A program made the position numbers and the translations under genes. Source: DASUPK01 sp963800285 (GTDB taxonomy: Bacteria; Actinomycetota; Thermoleophilia; Solirubrobacterales; 70-9). Taken from it: a stretch of 64,000 nucleotides of DNA. The notes below the pieces were generated by a model. It saw nothing but the letters and a program-made list of their open reading frames with translations. It had not been told where the DNA came from and ran no database searches. The DNA lies in NCBI GenBank assembly GCA_963800285.1, contig CAWDAL010000015.1, forward strand, positions 372,001 through 436,000, given 5' to 3'. Shown in pieces: positions 25,401 through 33,158 of this stretch (its first letter is position 1; each line of letters starts with the position of its first letter).

Positions 25401-27072
25401 CGAGGACCTCGCCGAGCTGATCGACGAGCTCAAGACCGTCAACCCGGACCTGCGCGTTTCGGTGAAGGTTCCCGTCGTCCCCAATATCGGGACGATCGGC
25501 CTGGGCATCGCCAAGGCCGGCGCCGACATCATCACCCTGAGCGGCTTCGAGGGCGGCACCGGCGCGGCGCGCCAGCACGCGCTCCGGCACGTCGGCCTGC
25601 CGTCGGACATCGGCACCCGCGCGGTGCATCGCGCGCTGATGGAGGCAGGGATCCGCAACCGCGTCGAGATCTGGGCCGACGGCGGCTACCGCCACGGCAC
25701 CGACGTCGTGAAGCTCCACTGCATGGGGGCGAACCGCGTCGCGTTCGGCACCCTGGCGATGGTCTCGCTCGGGTGCACCATCTGCCGCGGCTGCCAGCTC
25801 GACACCTGCCACGTCGGCATCGCGACGCAGATCGAGACCGTCGAGCAGGCCCAGGAGCACGGCCTGAAGAAGTTCACGCCTCCCGGCGCTGACGCCGCAG
25901 AGAGCTGCGCCCGCTTCTTCCAGGCGATGGGCGAGGAGGTCAAGGCCGTCGTCGGCTCGCTCGGCTACGACCGCGCCCAGGACCTGGTCGGCCGCTACGA
26001 CCTGCTCGAGCAGATCTCCCACCACGACAAGATCGACCTCGCGCCGCTGATCACGCCGCTCGAGGAGTTCCTCGATCTCGAGCCCGTCGACCTCCCGGTC
26101 GAGGAGGAGGAGGTGCTCGTCGAGGCCCGCGCCGAGGCCGGCCTGGTCCGCGCCAAGCCAATCCGGATGGAGCCCAAGCAGGCCTCCCACGAGATCGCTC
26201 AGGTCGCGGACAAGGTGTTCGACGGCTCCTGCGTGAGCGTCGAGTTCCCGCGCCGCACCGACGCCAACGACCGCGTGCTCGGCGCCGAGCTCTCAGGAGC
26301 GATCGCGCGAGCGCGGATCTACGACGGCGCCCCCGAGGGCACCGAGCACGACGAGCTCGCCGAGCTGGTCTTCAACGGTGGCTCGGTCGCGGGACAGGGT
26401 TTCGGCGCCTTCAACGAGTGGGGCGTGACTTGCCGGGTCGAGGGCGGTGCCCAGGACGGCGTCGGCAAGACGATGCTCGGTGGGACCGTCTCGATCCTGA
26501 AGGGCAAGAACGCCGAAGGCAGGCGCGTCAACGGCTCGGTCGGCAAGTCATTCGCCTACGGCGCCCAGCGCGGGCGGCTCTTCGTGCAGGGCTCCGCCGA
26601 CTCCCGCTTCTGCATCCGCCTCTCGGGAGCGGACGTGGTCCTGGCCGGTGAGCCCGAGGAGCCGGTCGACGATTCCAGGGGCTGCGTCGTCGATCGCGCC
26701 AACGCCAAGGGCTTCGCCTTCGAGTACATGACCTCGGGTCGCGCGGTGGTGCTCGGGGACATCGGTCCCTGGGCCTGCGCCGGCATGACCGGCGGACGCG
26801 TCTACGTCCGGATCGACGACGAGCTCAACCTCGACCGCGAGACGATCCAGGGCCGCCTGGGCGAGGGCGCGAAGGTGATGCTCGAGGAGCTCGACGCCGA
26901 GGGCCAGCTCGACATCGAGGATCTGCTCGGCCACTACGCGGAGGAGCTGCGGACTACCGACCAGGGCGGCGAGGCCGGTCGCGTCCTCGGCCTCGCCTCC
27001 GACGCGAAGCGGAACTTCCTGATGATCATCCCGGAGAAGGTTCAGGCGGATCCGAGCATCTCGACCGAGTAG
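22405..27072 (+). CDS. gltB: Glutamate synthase large subunit
   Basis: 1555 aa from TTG 22405 (CGGAGG 5 bases upstream, TATAAT 68 bases upstream). Domains in order: class II glutamine amidotransferase with the nucleophile Cys32 in DKDACAIYASVRR after a 31-residue propeptide; central domain; FMN-binding synthase domain (ISSMSFGSQSEPAF, NGEGGEIQDMYGKF, LSGFEGGTGAARQHALRHVG); 3Fe-4S cysteines in CTICRGCQLDTCHVGIATQ; C-terminal GXGXG beta-helix. It makes two glutamates from glutamine and 2-oxoglutarate. No gltD (small subunit) is adjacent; it may lie elsewhere. The frame is open to 22252, but that extension has no family similarity. Confidence 0.95.
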   Translation: MKNSSPQRERFSPERAYRPRVSPPSVEDKDACAIYASVRRDATPSHEPLTLALSSLQKMLHRAGNVDGEGDGCGLLVDIPTKIWAEEVRQGGHNPALALDDAFAVAHVFVERSQDLEKVRHGARELLGKAGFRILAERVGAVDSAALGPTAREEEPQFWQFAGLVPEAADADRSCFNLKVALEEKLGVHVASFSGKTAVYKVMGAPKVLGGYYPDLSDERFETIGCFGHNRYSTNTWPSFTRVQPFGVLGHNGEINTIEQLRQEARMLDVPIAEGNSDSQDLNRTIETLVRRHGLSLAEAMEMVVPPIVDEIAGLPAELHSFYMYLRQAMGPFAQGPVALIARHLDECVFSADAMGLRPLWQVETPHDFIFSSEPGVVPVQEMISEPQPMAPGQKFLVLIDRERKRSTLHPHAEMLRKVRERWMKRAGVDQIAPYDRALETGGPLEGPEIPGYTDAGPEDPVQVEDRVLAGFGWQRDDVKLVQQMADNGAEPIGSLGYDGPLAALSPERQNLADYFKETVAVVTNPAIDREREIEHFSTRAVFGRRPALSDPSEDSRTIETDFPVILGGHHDLAPLPHSSYRRIASEQGTYVLEDLWAAFGDRAKAIDIALLESETTQGAIERLRQEAVRAVHEGAELLVLTDRTVYDGERRYIDPHLATSAIDQALKQFGVGDGEVNLRRRCSLVLRSAAIRNVHDVMIALGLGANGVCPYVMVEVICVDDYENDVNNLCAALRKGIEKVISTIGIHEVRGYARQFSSIGIKPELAEIFHTEAFAATDQGGTGFAQLDADTDARHKILTGDEEAKPAKTFRFYPKVYKAAIAVANDTASFEEYSQKVRELEAQSPISMRHIMGLKMEPDREPVDPSRVDASVGHHDYPVVISSMSFGSQSEPAFRAYAEAAKAINILCINGEGGEIQDMYGKFRKWRGQQVASGRFGVSAEMLNSSYVAEIKIGQGAKPGEGGHLPGKKVSEKVAAARNASPGTDLISPSNNHDLYSIEDLAELIDELKTVNPDLRVSVKVPVVPNIGTIGLGIAKAGADIITLSGFEGGTGAARQHALRHVGLPSDIGTRAVHRALMEAGIRNRVEIWADGGYRHGTDVVKLHCMGANRVAFGTLAMVSLGCTICRGCQLDTCHVGIATQIETVEQAQEHGLKKFTPPGADAAESCARFFQAMGEEVKAVVGSLGYDRAQDLVGRYDLLEQISHHDKIDLAPLITPLEEFLDLEPVDLPVEEEEVLVEARAEAGLVRAKPIRMEPKQASHEIAQVADKVFDGSCVSVEFPRRTDANDRVLGAELSGAIARARIYDGAPEGTEHDELAELVFNGGSVAGQGFGAFNEWGVTCRVEGGAQDGVGKTMLGGTVSILKGKNAEGRRVNGSVGKSFAYGAQRGRLFVQGSADSRFCIRLSGADVVLAGEPEEPVDDSRGCVVDRANAKGFAFEYMTSGRAVVLGDIGPWACAGMTGGRVYVRIDDELNLDRETIQGRLGEGAKVMLEELDAEGQLDIEDLLGHYAEELRTTDQGGEAGRVLGLASDAKRNFLMIIPEKVQADPSISTE

Positions 27073-27081
27073 GTTTCAGGC

Positions 27082-27531
27082 ATGTCCGCCGACGGCCCCG
27101 TCCTGATCGCCTATGACGGCTCCGAGCCGTCCAGGCAGGCGATCAACGAGGCCAGCGAGCAGCTGAAGCCTGGCCGGAAGGCCATCGTCGTGGCCGTCTG
27201 GGAGCCGATCGAGGCGATTCCGTTCTGGGGCGCGCCGGCCTCACAGGTTCCCTCGAGCCTCACCGAGCAGATCGAGGAGGAGGCCAAGAAGGTGGCCGCC
27301 GAGGGGGCGGAGCTCGCCAAGGCCGCGGGGTTCGACGCCGAATCCGGCGCCGCCGAGGGCTCGCCGATCTGGAAGGCGATCGTGGACGCCGCCGAGGGCC
27401 GGGGCGCCTCGCTGATCGTCATGGGATCGCACGGGCGCAGCGGCCTCGGATATGTGGCGATGGGGAGCGTCGCCACGGCCGTGGCGCATCACGCGAAGAT
27501 TCCCGTCTTGATCTGCCGCCAGGCGGACTAG
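27082..27531 (+). CDS. Universal stress protein (UspA family)
   Basis: 149 aa single Usp domain. N-terminal VLIAYDGSEPSRQAINEASE and the ATP-binding loop near the C-terminus, MGSHGRSGLGYVAMGSVATA with G-2x-G-9x-G(S/T), are intact, so it probably binds ATP. Starts 9 bases after gltB and may be co-transcribed with it. Role is inferred only from the family. Confidence 0.9.
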   Translation: MSADGPVLIAYDGSEPSRQAINEASEQLKPGRKAIVVAVWEPIEAIPFWGAPASQVPSSLTEQIEEEAKKVAAEGAELAKAAGFDAESGAAEGSPIWKAIVDAAEGRGASLIVMGSHGRSGLGYVAMGSVATAVAHHAKIPVLICRQAD

Positions 27532-27803
27532 TCGTCGCCTGACTCGCCGTCGCCGCCCTTGGACGGCCCGGGGACCGTCACCGTCGTCGTCAACGGGAGG
27601 GTGGTCCTCGTAGTCGGCGTCGTCGTGGTCCTCGGGGGACTCGACTTGGGCAAAGCGGGGGAGAGCTCGCGGCCCGCGGTCGGGGACTCCGAGGAGATCC
27701 CGATGTCTGTGCTCACCGCACGGGTCGCCAGAAAGGCGATCGCGGCCGCCACCAGCAGCCCGAGCAGGGCGAGGAGCGGCCAGCGCAGCGACGAGGCGCT
27801 CAC
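27528..27803 (-). CDS. Small membrane-anchored Thr-rich protein of the two-component operon
   Basis: 91 aa. One N-terminal helix (WPLLALLGLLVAAAIAFLAT) is followed by an extracytoplasmic Pro/Thr-rich stretch (PPRTTTTPTTRTTLPLTTTV) and an acidic Gly tail (GGDGESGDD). Its start overlaps the kinase stop (27800-27803), so it belongs to the regulator-kinase operon. The tail resembles the acidic Gly tails of the anchored repeat proteins at 30055, 30552 and 33260, linking it to that envelope system. No known domain. Confidence 0.6.
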   Translation of the reverse strand: MSASSLRWPLLALLGLLVAAAIAFLATRAVSTDIGISSESPTAGRELSPALPKSSPPRTTTTPTTRTTLPLTTTVTVPGPSKGGDGESGDD

Positions 27804-29200
27804 CGTGCCTCCTCCACGAAGGTCGTGACCGGCGCTCTGGGCAGTCCCAGTACGGCCCGCACGCCGCCGCCCTCACGGTTCTGGAGCGTCACCGAGCCGC
27901 CCCACTCGCCGGCCAGCTCACGGGCGATCGACAGGCCGAGGCCCGTGCCGTTCGTGCCCGCCCCGGCGCTGCCGCGATGGAAGCGCTCGAAGACGGCCTC
28001 CTCCTCGCCGGGCTCGAGCCCAGAGCCTCGATCGCGGACCTCGATCTGGGCCGGTCCCGCGACGATCTCGATCTCCGAGCCCCGGGGTGAGTACTGGATC
28101 GCGTTCTCGATTAGCACGTCCAGGGCGCGCTCGAAGTCGGCGCGCGCGCAGACGCAGTTGCCGGGTTCGCCCGAGCGCGTCAGCGTCAGGCGGATGCCCG
28201 AATCGCCGGCGGTCTTCCTCCAGCGCTCGGCGATGCGCTCCGTCGCCGTGACCGCGTCGAATTCCTCGACCGGGCTCTCACGCTCTCCCGCGCGACTCAG
28301 GATGAGCAGCTCGTCGACGATGCCGGACAACCGGTCCACCTCCCGGATGCCGGCGTCCACCCCGGCGGTGCGCTCGTCGCCGGCTGGGAAGGTGTCCCGC
28401 AGCTCCTCGAGCTGGAGCCGGATTCCCGTGAGGGGCGTGCGCAGCTGGTGAGAGGCGTCGGCGACGAACTCCTGCTGGCCGCGCAGCATCCGTGAGATCC
28501 GGGCGGTCATTCGATTGAAGGAGCGGGCGAGGGAGCGCTGCTCACTGCTCCCCTCGATCAGGGCGGTCGTGGCCAGGTCGCCCTCCTCAACTCGCCGCGC
28601 GGCGTCCTCGAGGCGCCGGATCGGCCGGGATGTCTCGCGAGCGATGAGGGCGCCGGCCACGACGCCGAGGGCGAGCACGAGCGCGCCCAGGGCGGTCAGG
28701 CTGAGGATCGCCTTGCGGGTGGCCCGGTGAACCGCGCCCACGCTCTGCGTGACCCGGACGGCCCCGACGATCCGGGTTCCGTGCCGGATCGGCACGGCGG
28801 TGGCCAGCAGCTCGGTGCCCAGGGTCTGACTGCTGCGGGTCTCCTGGACCGTCCGGCCGCGCAGGGCCGCGGCGATCTCCGGCCGGGACGCGTAGCTCGA
28901 GCCGAGCTCACTGGGCCCGGCGCTGTCGGCGACCACGCGGCCGTCCGCTCCGACGACGATCACCCGTCCTCGCTGGCTCTCGGCGGAGCTCTCGACGAGG
29001 CGCTGGAGCGTCGTGACCTGGCCAGGGTCGAGCAGCTCCGGAGCGCTGGCGGCCACCAGGTCCGCCTGGTTCCGCGCCTGGGCCCTGACCTCCGAGTCGA
29101 CGCGGTCGCCGAGGCTGACTGCGAGCGGAACCCCGAAAGCGATCAGCGCCAGGAGCAACAGGTACGCAACTGCGATCGTGAGGCGGGTGCGAAGGCTTAT
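27800..29200 (-). CDS. Sensor histidine kinase
   Basis: About 466 aa. TM1 (LTIAVAYLLLLALIAFGVPL), an extracytoplasmic sensor loop of about 120 residues, TM2 (AILSLTALGALVLALGVVAG), HAMP (RETSRPIRRLEDAARRVEEG), HisKA with the phosphoacceptor His in FVADASHQLRTPLTGIRLQL, and HATPase (DVLIENAIQYSPRG, VRDRGSGLEPG, GTNGTGLGLSIARELAG). The start is odd: between the upstream in-frame TGA and TTG 29158 there is no ATG, GTG or TTG. TTG 29158 would begin inside TM1, whereas typical N-terminal residues (ISLRTRLTIAVAYL) begin at an ATA (29200-29198) that overlaps the regulator stop as ATAA. Confidence 0.9.
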   Translation of the reverse strand: MSLRTRLTIAVAYLLLLALIAFGVPLAVSLGDRVDSEVRAQARNQADLVAASAPELLDPGQVTTLQRLVESSAESQRGRVIVVGADGRVVADSAGPSELGSSYASRPEIAAALRGRTVQETRSSQTLGTELLATAVPIRHGTRIVGAVRVTQSVGAVHRATRKAILSLTALGALVLALGVVAGALIARETSRPIRRLEDAARRVEEGDLATTALIEGSSEQRSLARSFNRMTARISRMLRGQQEFVADASHQLRTPLTGIRLQLEELRDTFPAGDERTAGVDAGIREVDRLSGIVDELLILSRAGERESPVEEFDAVTATERIAERWRKTAGDSGIRLTLTRSGEPGNCVCARADFERALDVLIENAIQYSPRGSEIEIVAGPAQIEVRDRGSGLEPGEEEAVFERFHRGSAGAGTNGTGLGLSIARELAGEWGGSVTLQNREGGGVRAVLGLPRAPVTTFVEEAR

Positions 29201-29910
29201 GAAACGGTCTCCGGTTCGATCAGGCGGAAGCCGACGCCCCGCACGGTCTCGATGAAGCGCGGATTCGAGCTGTCGTCACCGAGCTTCTGGCGCAGCGTCC
29301 GAACGTGGACGTCGAGCGTCTTCGTGGAGCCGAACCAGTTGACGTCCCAGACCCGCGACATCAGGTCCTCCCGGGTCACGACCTGGCCGGGGTGCGCCAT
29401 CAGCTCCGCGAGCAGGTCGAATTCCTTCCGCGTCACGTCCACGGGCTTCCCGGCGAGCTCCACCGACCTCGGCCCGGGATCGAGCCGAAGCTCCCCGACC
29501 TCCGTCGGTCCCTCGGGGGCCGAGGAGGTGCCCCTGGCGCGGCGCAGCACGGCCCGTATCCGGGAGATCAGCTCACGCGAGCTGAAGGGCTTCACCACGT
29601 AGTCGTCGGCCCCGAGCTCCAGGCCGAGGACGCGGTCCATCTCCGTTCCGCGTGCGGTCAGCATCACGATCGGGACCTCCGAGCTCTTCCGCAGCGTCCT
29701 GCAGACGTCTGACCCGTCGCCGTCGGGGAGATTGAGGTCGAGCAGGACCAGGTCGGGATCGAACTGCTCCGCGAGCTTCAGCGCCTGGGACGCCGTCTGG
29801 GCGATGACGGGCTCGAAGCCGTTCCGCCGCAGCGCCTTCGAGAAGGGCTCGAAGATCGCGGCCTCATCCTCGACGAAGAGGATCTTCTTGGGGGGCAACG
29901 GCTCGGCCAC
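29197..29910 (-). CDS. OmpR-family response regulator
   Basis: 237 aa. Receiver domain (about 8-120): acidic pocket VEDE, phosphorylated Asp in DLVLLDLNLPDGDG, conserved Thr in VMLTARG and Lys in VVKPFSSREL. C-terminal winged helix (about 135-230): DVTRKEFDLLAELMAHPGQV, VHVRTLRQKLGDDSSNPRFI, VRGVGFRL. Partner of the kinase downstream. Divergent from the redox/envelope operons; a repeated 7+4+7 element before three of those operons is its likely target. Confidence 0.93.
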   Translation of the reverse strand: MAEPLPPKKILFVEDEAAIFEPFSKALRRNGFEPVIAQTASQALKLAEQFDPDLVLLDLNLPDGDGSDVCRTLRKSSEVPIVMLTARGTEMDRVLGLELGADDYVVKPFSSRELISRIRAVLRRARGTSSAPEGPTEVGELRLDPGPRSVELAGKPVDVTRKEFDLLAELMAHPGQVVTREDLMSRVWDVNWFGSTKTLDVHVRTLRQKLGDDSSNPRFIETVRGVGFRLIEPETVS

Positions 29911-29960
29911 GAGGCCAATGTAACGCCGGCATCCGCCGCCTCCGGGTGACCTCCCGGATC

Positions 29961-29978
29961 CTTTGCCCTGCCTTTACC
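29961..29978 (+). promoter_or_regulatory. Direct-repeat element 1 (CTTTGCC-N4-CTTTACC)
   Basis: CTTTGCC (29961-29967), CTGC, CTTTACC (29972-29978), an 11-base period typical of OmpR/PhoP sites. It ends 76 bases before the ATG at 30055, and its second half overlaps the expected -35 position of a -10-like CATAAG at 29994-29999. It also lies in the divergent leader of the response-regulator gene. Confidence 0.6.
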
Positions 29979-30054
29979 TGGATTTGTCCAGCCCATAAGC
30001 AGCCTCGCCCGAGACTCCCGGCGTCCCAGACCTGAGGCAAGGAGCGGATGCGAA

Positions 30055-30456
30055 ATGAACGACTGGAGAACCAGGATCGCCGTGCTGGCGGTCGTCCTCG
30101 GACTCGGTGGCCTCGGCGGTTACGCGATGAGCGCCAACCGCCGCGCCACCGATCCGGCGGCGAGCACGCCGGCGGTCCCCACGACGCAGGTGATCAGGCG
30201 CACGGTGCACAAGAAGCCGAAGCACAAGCGTTCGGCCGGCAGCAGCCCCGGTGTGACCGCGGCACGCAGCTTGACCAGCGCCCCCGTTTCAAGTGGATCG
30301 AGCGGCTCCTCGTCCTCGAGCCCGCCCGTCTCGACCGGCAGCAGCGGCTCCGGCGGAGGCGGCGGTGCCGTCCATACCGGCAGCAGCGGCTCCGGCGGCG
30401 GCGGCGAGAGCGAGGGCGGCGGCGAGCGCGAGGGCGGCGGCGAGGGCGGCGACTGA
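30055..30456 (+). CDS. Membrane-anchored Gly/Ser repeat protein A1
   Basis: 133 aa. An N-terminal helix (RIAVLAVVLGLGGLGGYAMS) anchors it; next comes a basic segment VIRRTVHKKPKHKR, then a low-complexity region with three copies of a PV-x-(T/S)-G-S-S-G-S motif (PVSSGSSGS, PVSTGSSGS, AVHTGSSGS) and an acidic Gly tail ending EGGD. It is paralogous to the proteins at 30552 and 33260. Ribosome site AAGGAG. No recognised domain; probably an extracytoplasmic scaffold or carrier. I suspect the (T/S)GSSG sites could be modified, see findings. Confidence 0.65.
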   Translation: MNDWRTRIAVLAVVLGLGGLGGYAMSANRRATDPAASTPAVPTTQVIRRTVHKKPKHKRSAGSSPGVTAARSLTSAPVSSGSSGSSSSSPPVSTGSSGSGGGGGAVHTGSSGSGGGGESEGGGEREGGGEGGD

Positions 30457-30458
30457 GC

Positions 30459-30476
30459 CCTTCCCCTCTCTTTACC
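30459..30476 (+). promoter_or_regulatory. Direct-repeat element 2 (CCTTCCC-N4-CTTTACC)
   Basis: CCTTCCC (30459-30465), CTCT, CTTTACC (30470-30476), immediately after the A1 stop and 75 bases before ATG 30552. Same spacing as elements 1 and 3; the first half-site is the most diverged. Confidence 0.5.
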
Positions 30477-30551
30477 CGGGCTTCTCAGGCCACTTGATGG
30501 CCGGGGCGCACACTGGATCGGCAACTCAGAGAAGTCCGAAGGAGACACCAG

Positions 30552-30800
30552 ATGAGCGCAATCAGAAAGAGAATCGCGGCGGGCGCCGTCGTCCTGGCCC
30601 TCGGTGGCCTCGGCGGCGTCGCCTGGGCGAACAACCCGGCGGCGCAGCACGCGACCCCCGCCGCGATCGTCTCCACCAACCATGGCGGCTCGACCACGCG
30701 TCCGGTCTCGACCGGCACGAGCGGAGCCGTCGCGACCCCCGCGGTCAACACCCAGCCGTTCCCGGGCGCCACCTCGGTGGGAGGCCGGCGCGATGACTAG
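30552..30800 (+). CDS. Membrane-anchored Gly/Ser repeat protein A2
   Basis: 82 aa. N-terminal helix RIAAGAVVLALGGLGGVAWA (similar to A1) or cleavable signal, then a short exported part with one RPVSTGTSGAVATP motif and PFPGATSVGGRRDD at the end. Ribosome site GAAGGAG. Overlaps the next gene by 8 bases. Paralogue of A1 and of the protein at 33260, but with a single repeat unit. Function unknown. Confidence 0.65.
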   Translation: MSAIRKRIAAGAVVLALGGLGGVAWANNPAAQHATPAAIVSTNHGGSTTRPVSTGTSGAVATPAVNTQPFPGATSVGGRRDD

Positions 30801-31029
30801 GCGCCGGCCTTCCGCGTGGCCGACGGTGCTCGGCGCGATCGCGTTGTTCGCGGTCGTCTTCCAGCTGCTGCTCTTCCAGGCGACGCCCGGCGGAGCCGGC
30901 TCGCTGCTGAGCGGCATCTCTCTTGGAGAGAACGAGGGGCTCGGCGACGACGGCGGACCGGCCAAGTCGGTCTCGGCCGCCCCGAGCCATCAGCAGGCCC
31001 CCGCGCCGGTGGTGAGCTCGACCTCATGA
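30793..31029 (+). CDS. Small single-helix membrane protein with APAPVVSSTS C-terminus
   Basis: 78 aa. A basic N-terminus, one membrane helix (TVLGAIALFAVVFQLLLFQA) and a short exported tail ending APAPVVSSTS. The same last ten residues end the protein at 33771, and in both cases the stop overlaps the next redox gene (TCATGA). This strong conservation of a short C-terminus in otherwise diverged proteins suggests a binding or modification site. Family unknown. Confidence 0.65.
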   Translation: MTRRRPSAWPTVLGAIALFAVVFQLLLFQATPGGAGSLLSGISLGENEGLGDDGGPAKSVSAAPSHQQAPAPVVSSTS

Positions 31030-31709
31030 CCGCGACGAGTCAGACACTCGCCCAGCACGGCTGGTGGCTGGCCAGCCGCGCCTCCGGAGTGGTGGCGCTG
31101 GCGCTGGTCACGATCTCGGTCGGGATCGGCCTGGCGATGGCGGGCAAGCTCGCCCGCAAGCCCGGCGCGAACCGCAAGCTGATCGCCATCCACGAGCAGA
31201 CCGCTCTCGCCGGCCTCGTTGCGATCGCCGTGCACGGTCTGACCCTGCTCGGTGACCCGTGGCTGAACCCGGGCCTCTCGGGGATCGTCGTGCCGTTCAC
31301 GATGGCCTACAAGTCGCTCTTCACGGGCCTCGGCATCCTCGGCGGCTGGCTGGCGGCGCTGCTCGGACTGAGCTTCTACGTCCGCCGCCGGATCGGCCCC
31401 GCCTTCTGGCGCAAGGCCCACCGGGCGACGATCGTCGTCTACGTCCTGGGCGTCATCCACACGCTGGGCGCCGGTACGGACGCGTCGAGCCCGTGGCTCT
31501 ACTGGCCGATCGCGATCACGGCTCCCGCCATCGGCGCGATGTTCGTGGCGCGTGTCGCACACGGCATTCGCAAGGGACGCGAGCGCAAGCGCGCCGCCGA
31601 GGAGCGGCGCCGCGAGAAACGGCGGGAGCGACGTCGGGAGCAGCTCACCCCGCCCGCTCCCCGGCCCCGCCCGGCGCTGACCGGCGCCGTCATGGAGGAG
31701 TCCGCATGA
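31026..31709 (+). CDS. Ferric-reductase-like transmembrane (heme b) protein
   Basis: 227 aa with about six hydrophobic segments. Paired histidines fit b-heme ligation across two helices: IHEQTALAGLVAIAVHGLTL and RKAHRATIVVYVLGVIHTLG. This matches the ferric-reductase-like transmembrane domain (PF01794 type), which passes electrons across the membrane. The C-terminal 50 residues are strongly basic and cytoplasmic (KRAAEERRREKRRERRREQL). It sits between an anchored small protein and a flavin reductase/ferredoxin pair, so electrons probably flow from the cytoplasm outward. Confidence 0.8.
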   Translation: MTATSQTLAQHGWWLASRASGVVALALVTISVGIGLAMAGKLARKPGANRKLIAIHEQTALAGLVAIAVHGLTLLGDPWLNPGLSGIVVPFTMAYKSLFTGLGILGGWLAALLGLSFYVRRRIGPAFWRKAHRATIVVYVLGVIHTLGAGTDASSPWLYWPIAITAPAIGAMFVARVAHGIRKGRERKRAAEERRREKRRERRREQLTPPAPRPRPALTGAVMEESA

Positions 31710-31723
31710 GGAAAGGAACTGAG

Positions 31724-32911
31724 ATGGAGAACAGAGGAGTCGTGATCGCCGGGGGAGGGCTCGCCGCGCAGCGCTGCGTCGAGACCCTCCGCCGGCGGGG
31801 CTACGAGGGCCCGATCAAGGTGGTCTGCGGCGAGCCGGAGAGACCGTACGACCGGCCTCCGCTCTCGAAGGACCACCTCGAGGGAGGGCTCTCCGACGAG
31901 GAGGTCGCCTTCAGGGCCCCGGGCTGGTACGAGGACAACCAGGTCGAGCTGATGCTCGGCCGCCGGGCAACGAGACTCGATGCGAAGAATCACCGCCTCG
32001 AGCTCGACGACGGCAGCGACCTTGCCTTTGACCAGCTCGTCATCGCCACCGGTGCGGCGGCGCGCAGGCTGCCGCCGCTCGAGGGCTACTCGAACGTCCA
32101 CTACCTCCGCACGCTGGCCGATGCCCGCCGGCTGCGAGGGGAACTCCGCGCCGGCGCCCGCCTGGCGGTCGTGGGCGCGGGCTTCATCGGCCAGGAGGTC
32201 GCCTCCACCGCCCGCAAGTCGGGCGCCGAGGTCACGATCGTCGAAGCGCTGCCCGCCCCTCTCACGGGCGTGCTCGGCGAGGAGGTCGGCCTCTGGCTGA
32301 TGAAGATGCACGACGAGGAGGGCGTCGACGTCCGCCTCTCGACCAAGCTCGAGGGTGCGCGAGGAAACGGCTCCGTCGAGGAGCTGGTGCTCTCCGGCGG
32401 CGATCGCCTCGCCTGCGACGCCGTCGTCGTCGGGATCGGCGTTGTCCCGGACGCCGGCTGGCTGAAGGGCAGCGGACTGGAGACGGATGGCGTGGTCACC
32501 GACCACGCCGGCCGCACCTCGCTCCCGGGCGTCTGGGCCGCGGGCGACGTGGCCCGCGCCTTCGACCACCGCCACGGCGAGCACCGCCGCTCGGAGCACT
32601 GGGACGCAGCGGCCCGGCAGGGAATGGCCGCCGCGCGCGCCATCACCGGCGATCAGCCGGATCCCCATCCCCTGCCCAGCTTCTGGAGCGACCAGTACGG
32701 GCTGCGCATCCAGTACTTCGGCCACGCGGAGGAATCCGACGCAGCGCACGTCGAGGGCGAGCCCGGAGACCGCGACTTCGCCGTCGTCTACACGCACGAA
32801 GGACTGCCCGTCGGAGCGCTCGTGATGGGGCGGCCCCGGGCCTTCGCGCGCCTACGCAAGGAGATCGAACGGACTTACGACCAACAGACGAATGGAAAGG
32901 AGCAACGATGA
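31724..32911 (+). CDS. FAD-dependent ferredoxin reductase-type oxidoreductase
   Basis: 395 aa from ATG 31724 (AAGGA 6 bases upstream; ATG 31706 is the alternative). Two Rossmann folds: FAD site VIAGGGLAAQRCVETLRRRG, NAD(P) site LAVVGAGFIGQEVASTARKS, and the second FAD motif TSLPGVWAAGDVARAF. The C-terminal domain (HWDAAARQGMAAARAITGDQ) matches the BphA4/rubredoxin-reductase family, with a ferredoxin gene overlapping its end (ATGA). The pair probably passes electrons from NAD(P)H to the ferredoxin and on to the heme membrane protein. Confidence 0.88.
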   Translation: MENRGVVIAGGGLAAQRCVETLRRRGYEGPIKVVCGEPERPYDRPPLSKDHLEGGLSDEEVAFRAPGWYEDNQVELMLGRRATRLDAKNHRLELDDGSDLAFDQLVIATGAAARRLPPLEGYSNVHYLRTLADARRLRGELRAGARLAVVGAGFIGQEVASTARKSGAEVTIVEALPAPLTGVLGEEVGLWLMKMHDEEGVDVRLSTKLEGARGNGSVEELVLSGGDRLACDAVVVGIGVVPDAGWLKGSGLETDGVVTDHAGRTSLPGVWAAGDVARAFDHRHGEHRRSEHWDAAARQGMAAARAITGDQPDPHPLPSFWSDQYGLRIQYFGHAEESDAAHVEGEPGDRDFAVVYTHEGLPVGALVMGRPRAFARLRKEIERTYDQQTNGKEQR

Positions 32912-33114
32912 GCTACATCCCCAAGGTCGACCGCAGCGCCTGCAGCGCGCACGGCGACTGCGTCGACATCGCCCCCGAGGTCTTCGAGCTGGGCGACACC
33001 GCCGAGGTGATCGGCAGCGGTCCGGACAAGAAGATCCTCAAGGCGGCGAAGGCCTGCCCCGCGCTGGCCATAGAGGTGGTCGATTCGGAGACCGGCGAGG
33101 TGGTCTACCCGTGA
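32908..33114 (+). CDS. Small ferredoxin, [3Fe-4S] type
   Basis: 68 aa. Cluster ligands: CSAHGDC and a distal Cys in AKACPALAIEVV; a histidine occupies the position of the second cysteine of a [4Fe-4S] motif, as in P450-type 3Fe-4S ferredoxins. It is translationally coupled to the upstream reductase (ATGA), the typical reductase/ferredoxin pair. There is no P450 gene here; the likely acceptor is the heme membrane protein in the same operon. Confidence 0.88.
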   Translation: MSYIPKVDRSACSAHGDCVDIAPEVFELGDTAEVIGSGPDKKILKAAKACPALAIEVVDSETGEVVYP

Positions 33115-33158
33115 CGGCCGCCGACGGCTCGGCCGAGGCCATCGTGCCCCGGCCGAGC

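Noticed and set aside
23920..26190. Long minus-strand ORF (756 codons) and plus-strand alternative frames across gltB
   Set aside because: Shadows of gltB; no motif, ribosome site or promoter.
30290..30450. Short repeated units in Gly/Ser genes resembling a CRISPR-like array
   Set aside because: The repeats are in frame, codon-level degenerate and without unique spacers of constant length; they encode protein repeats. The same holds for 33440-33740.
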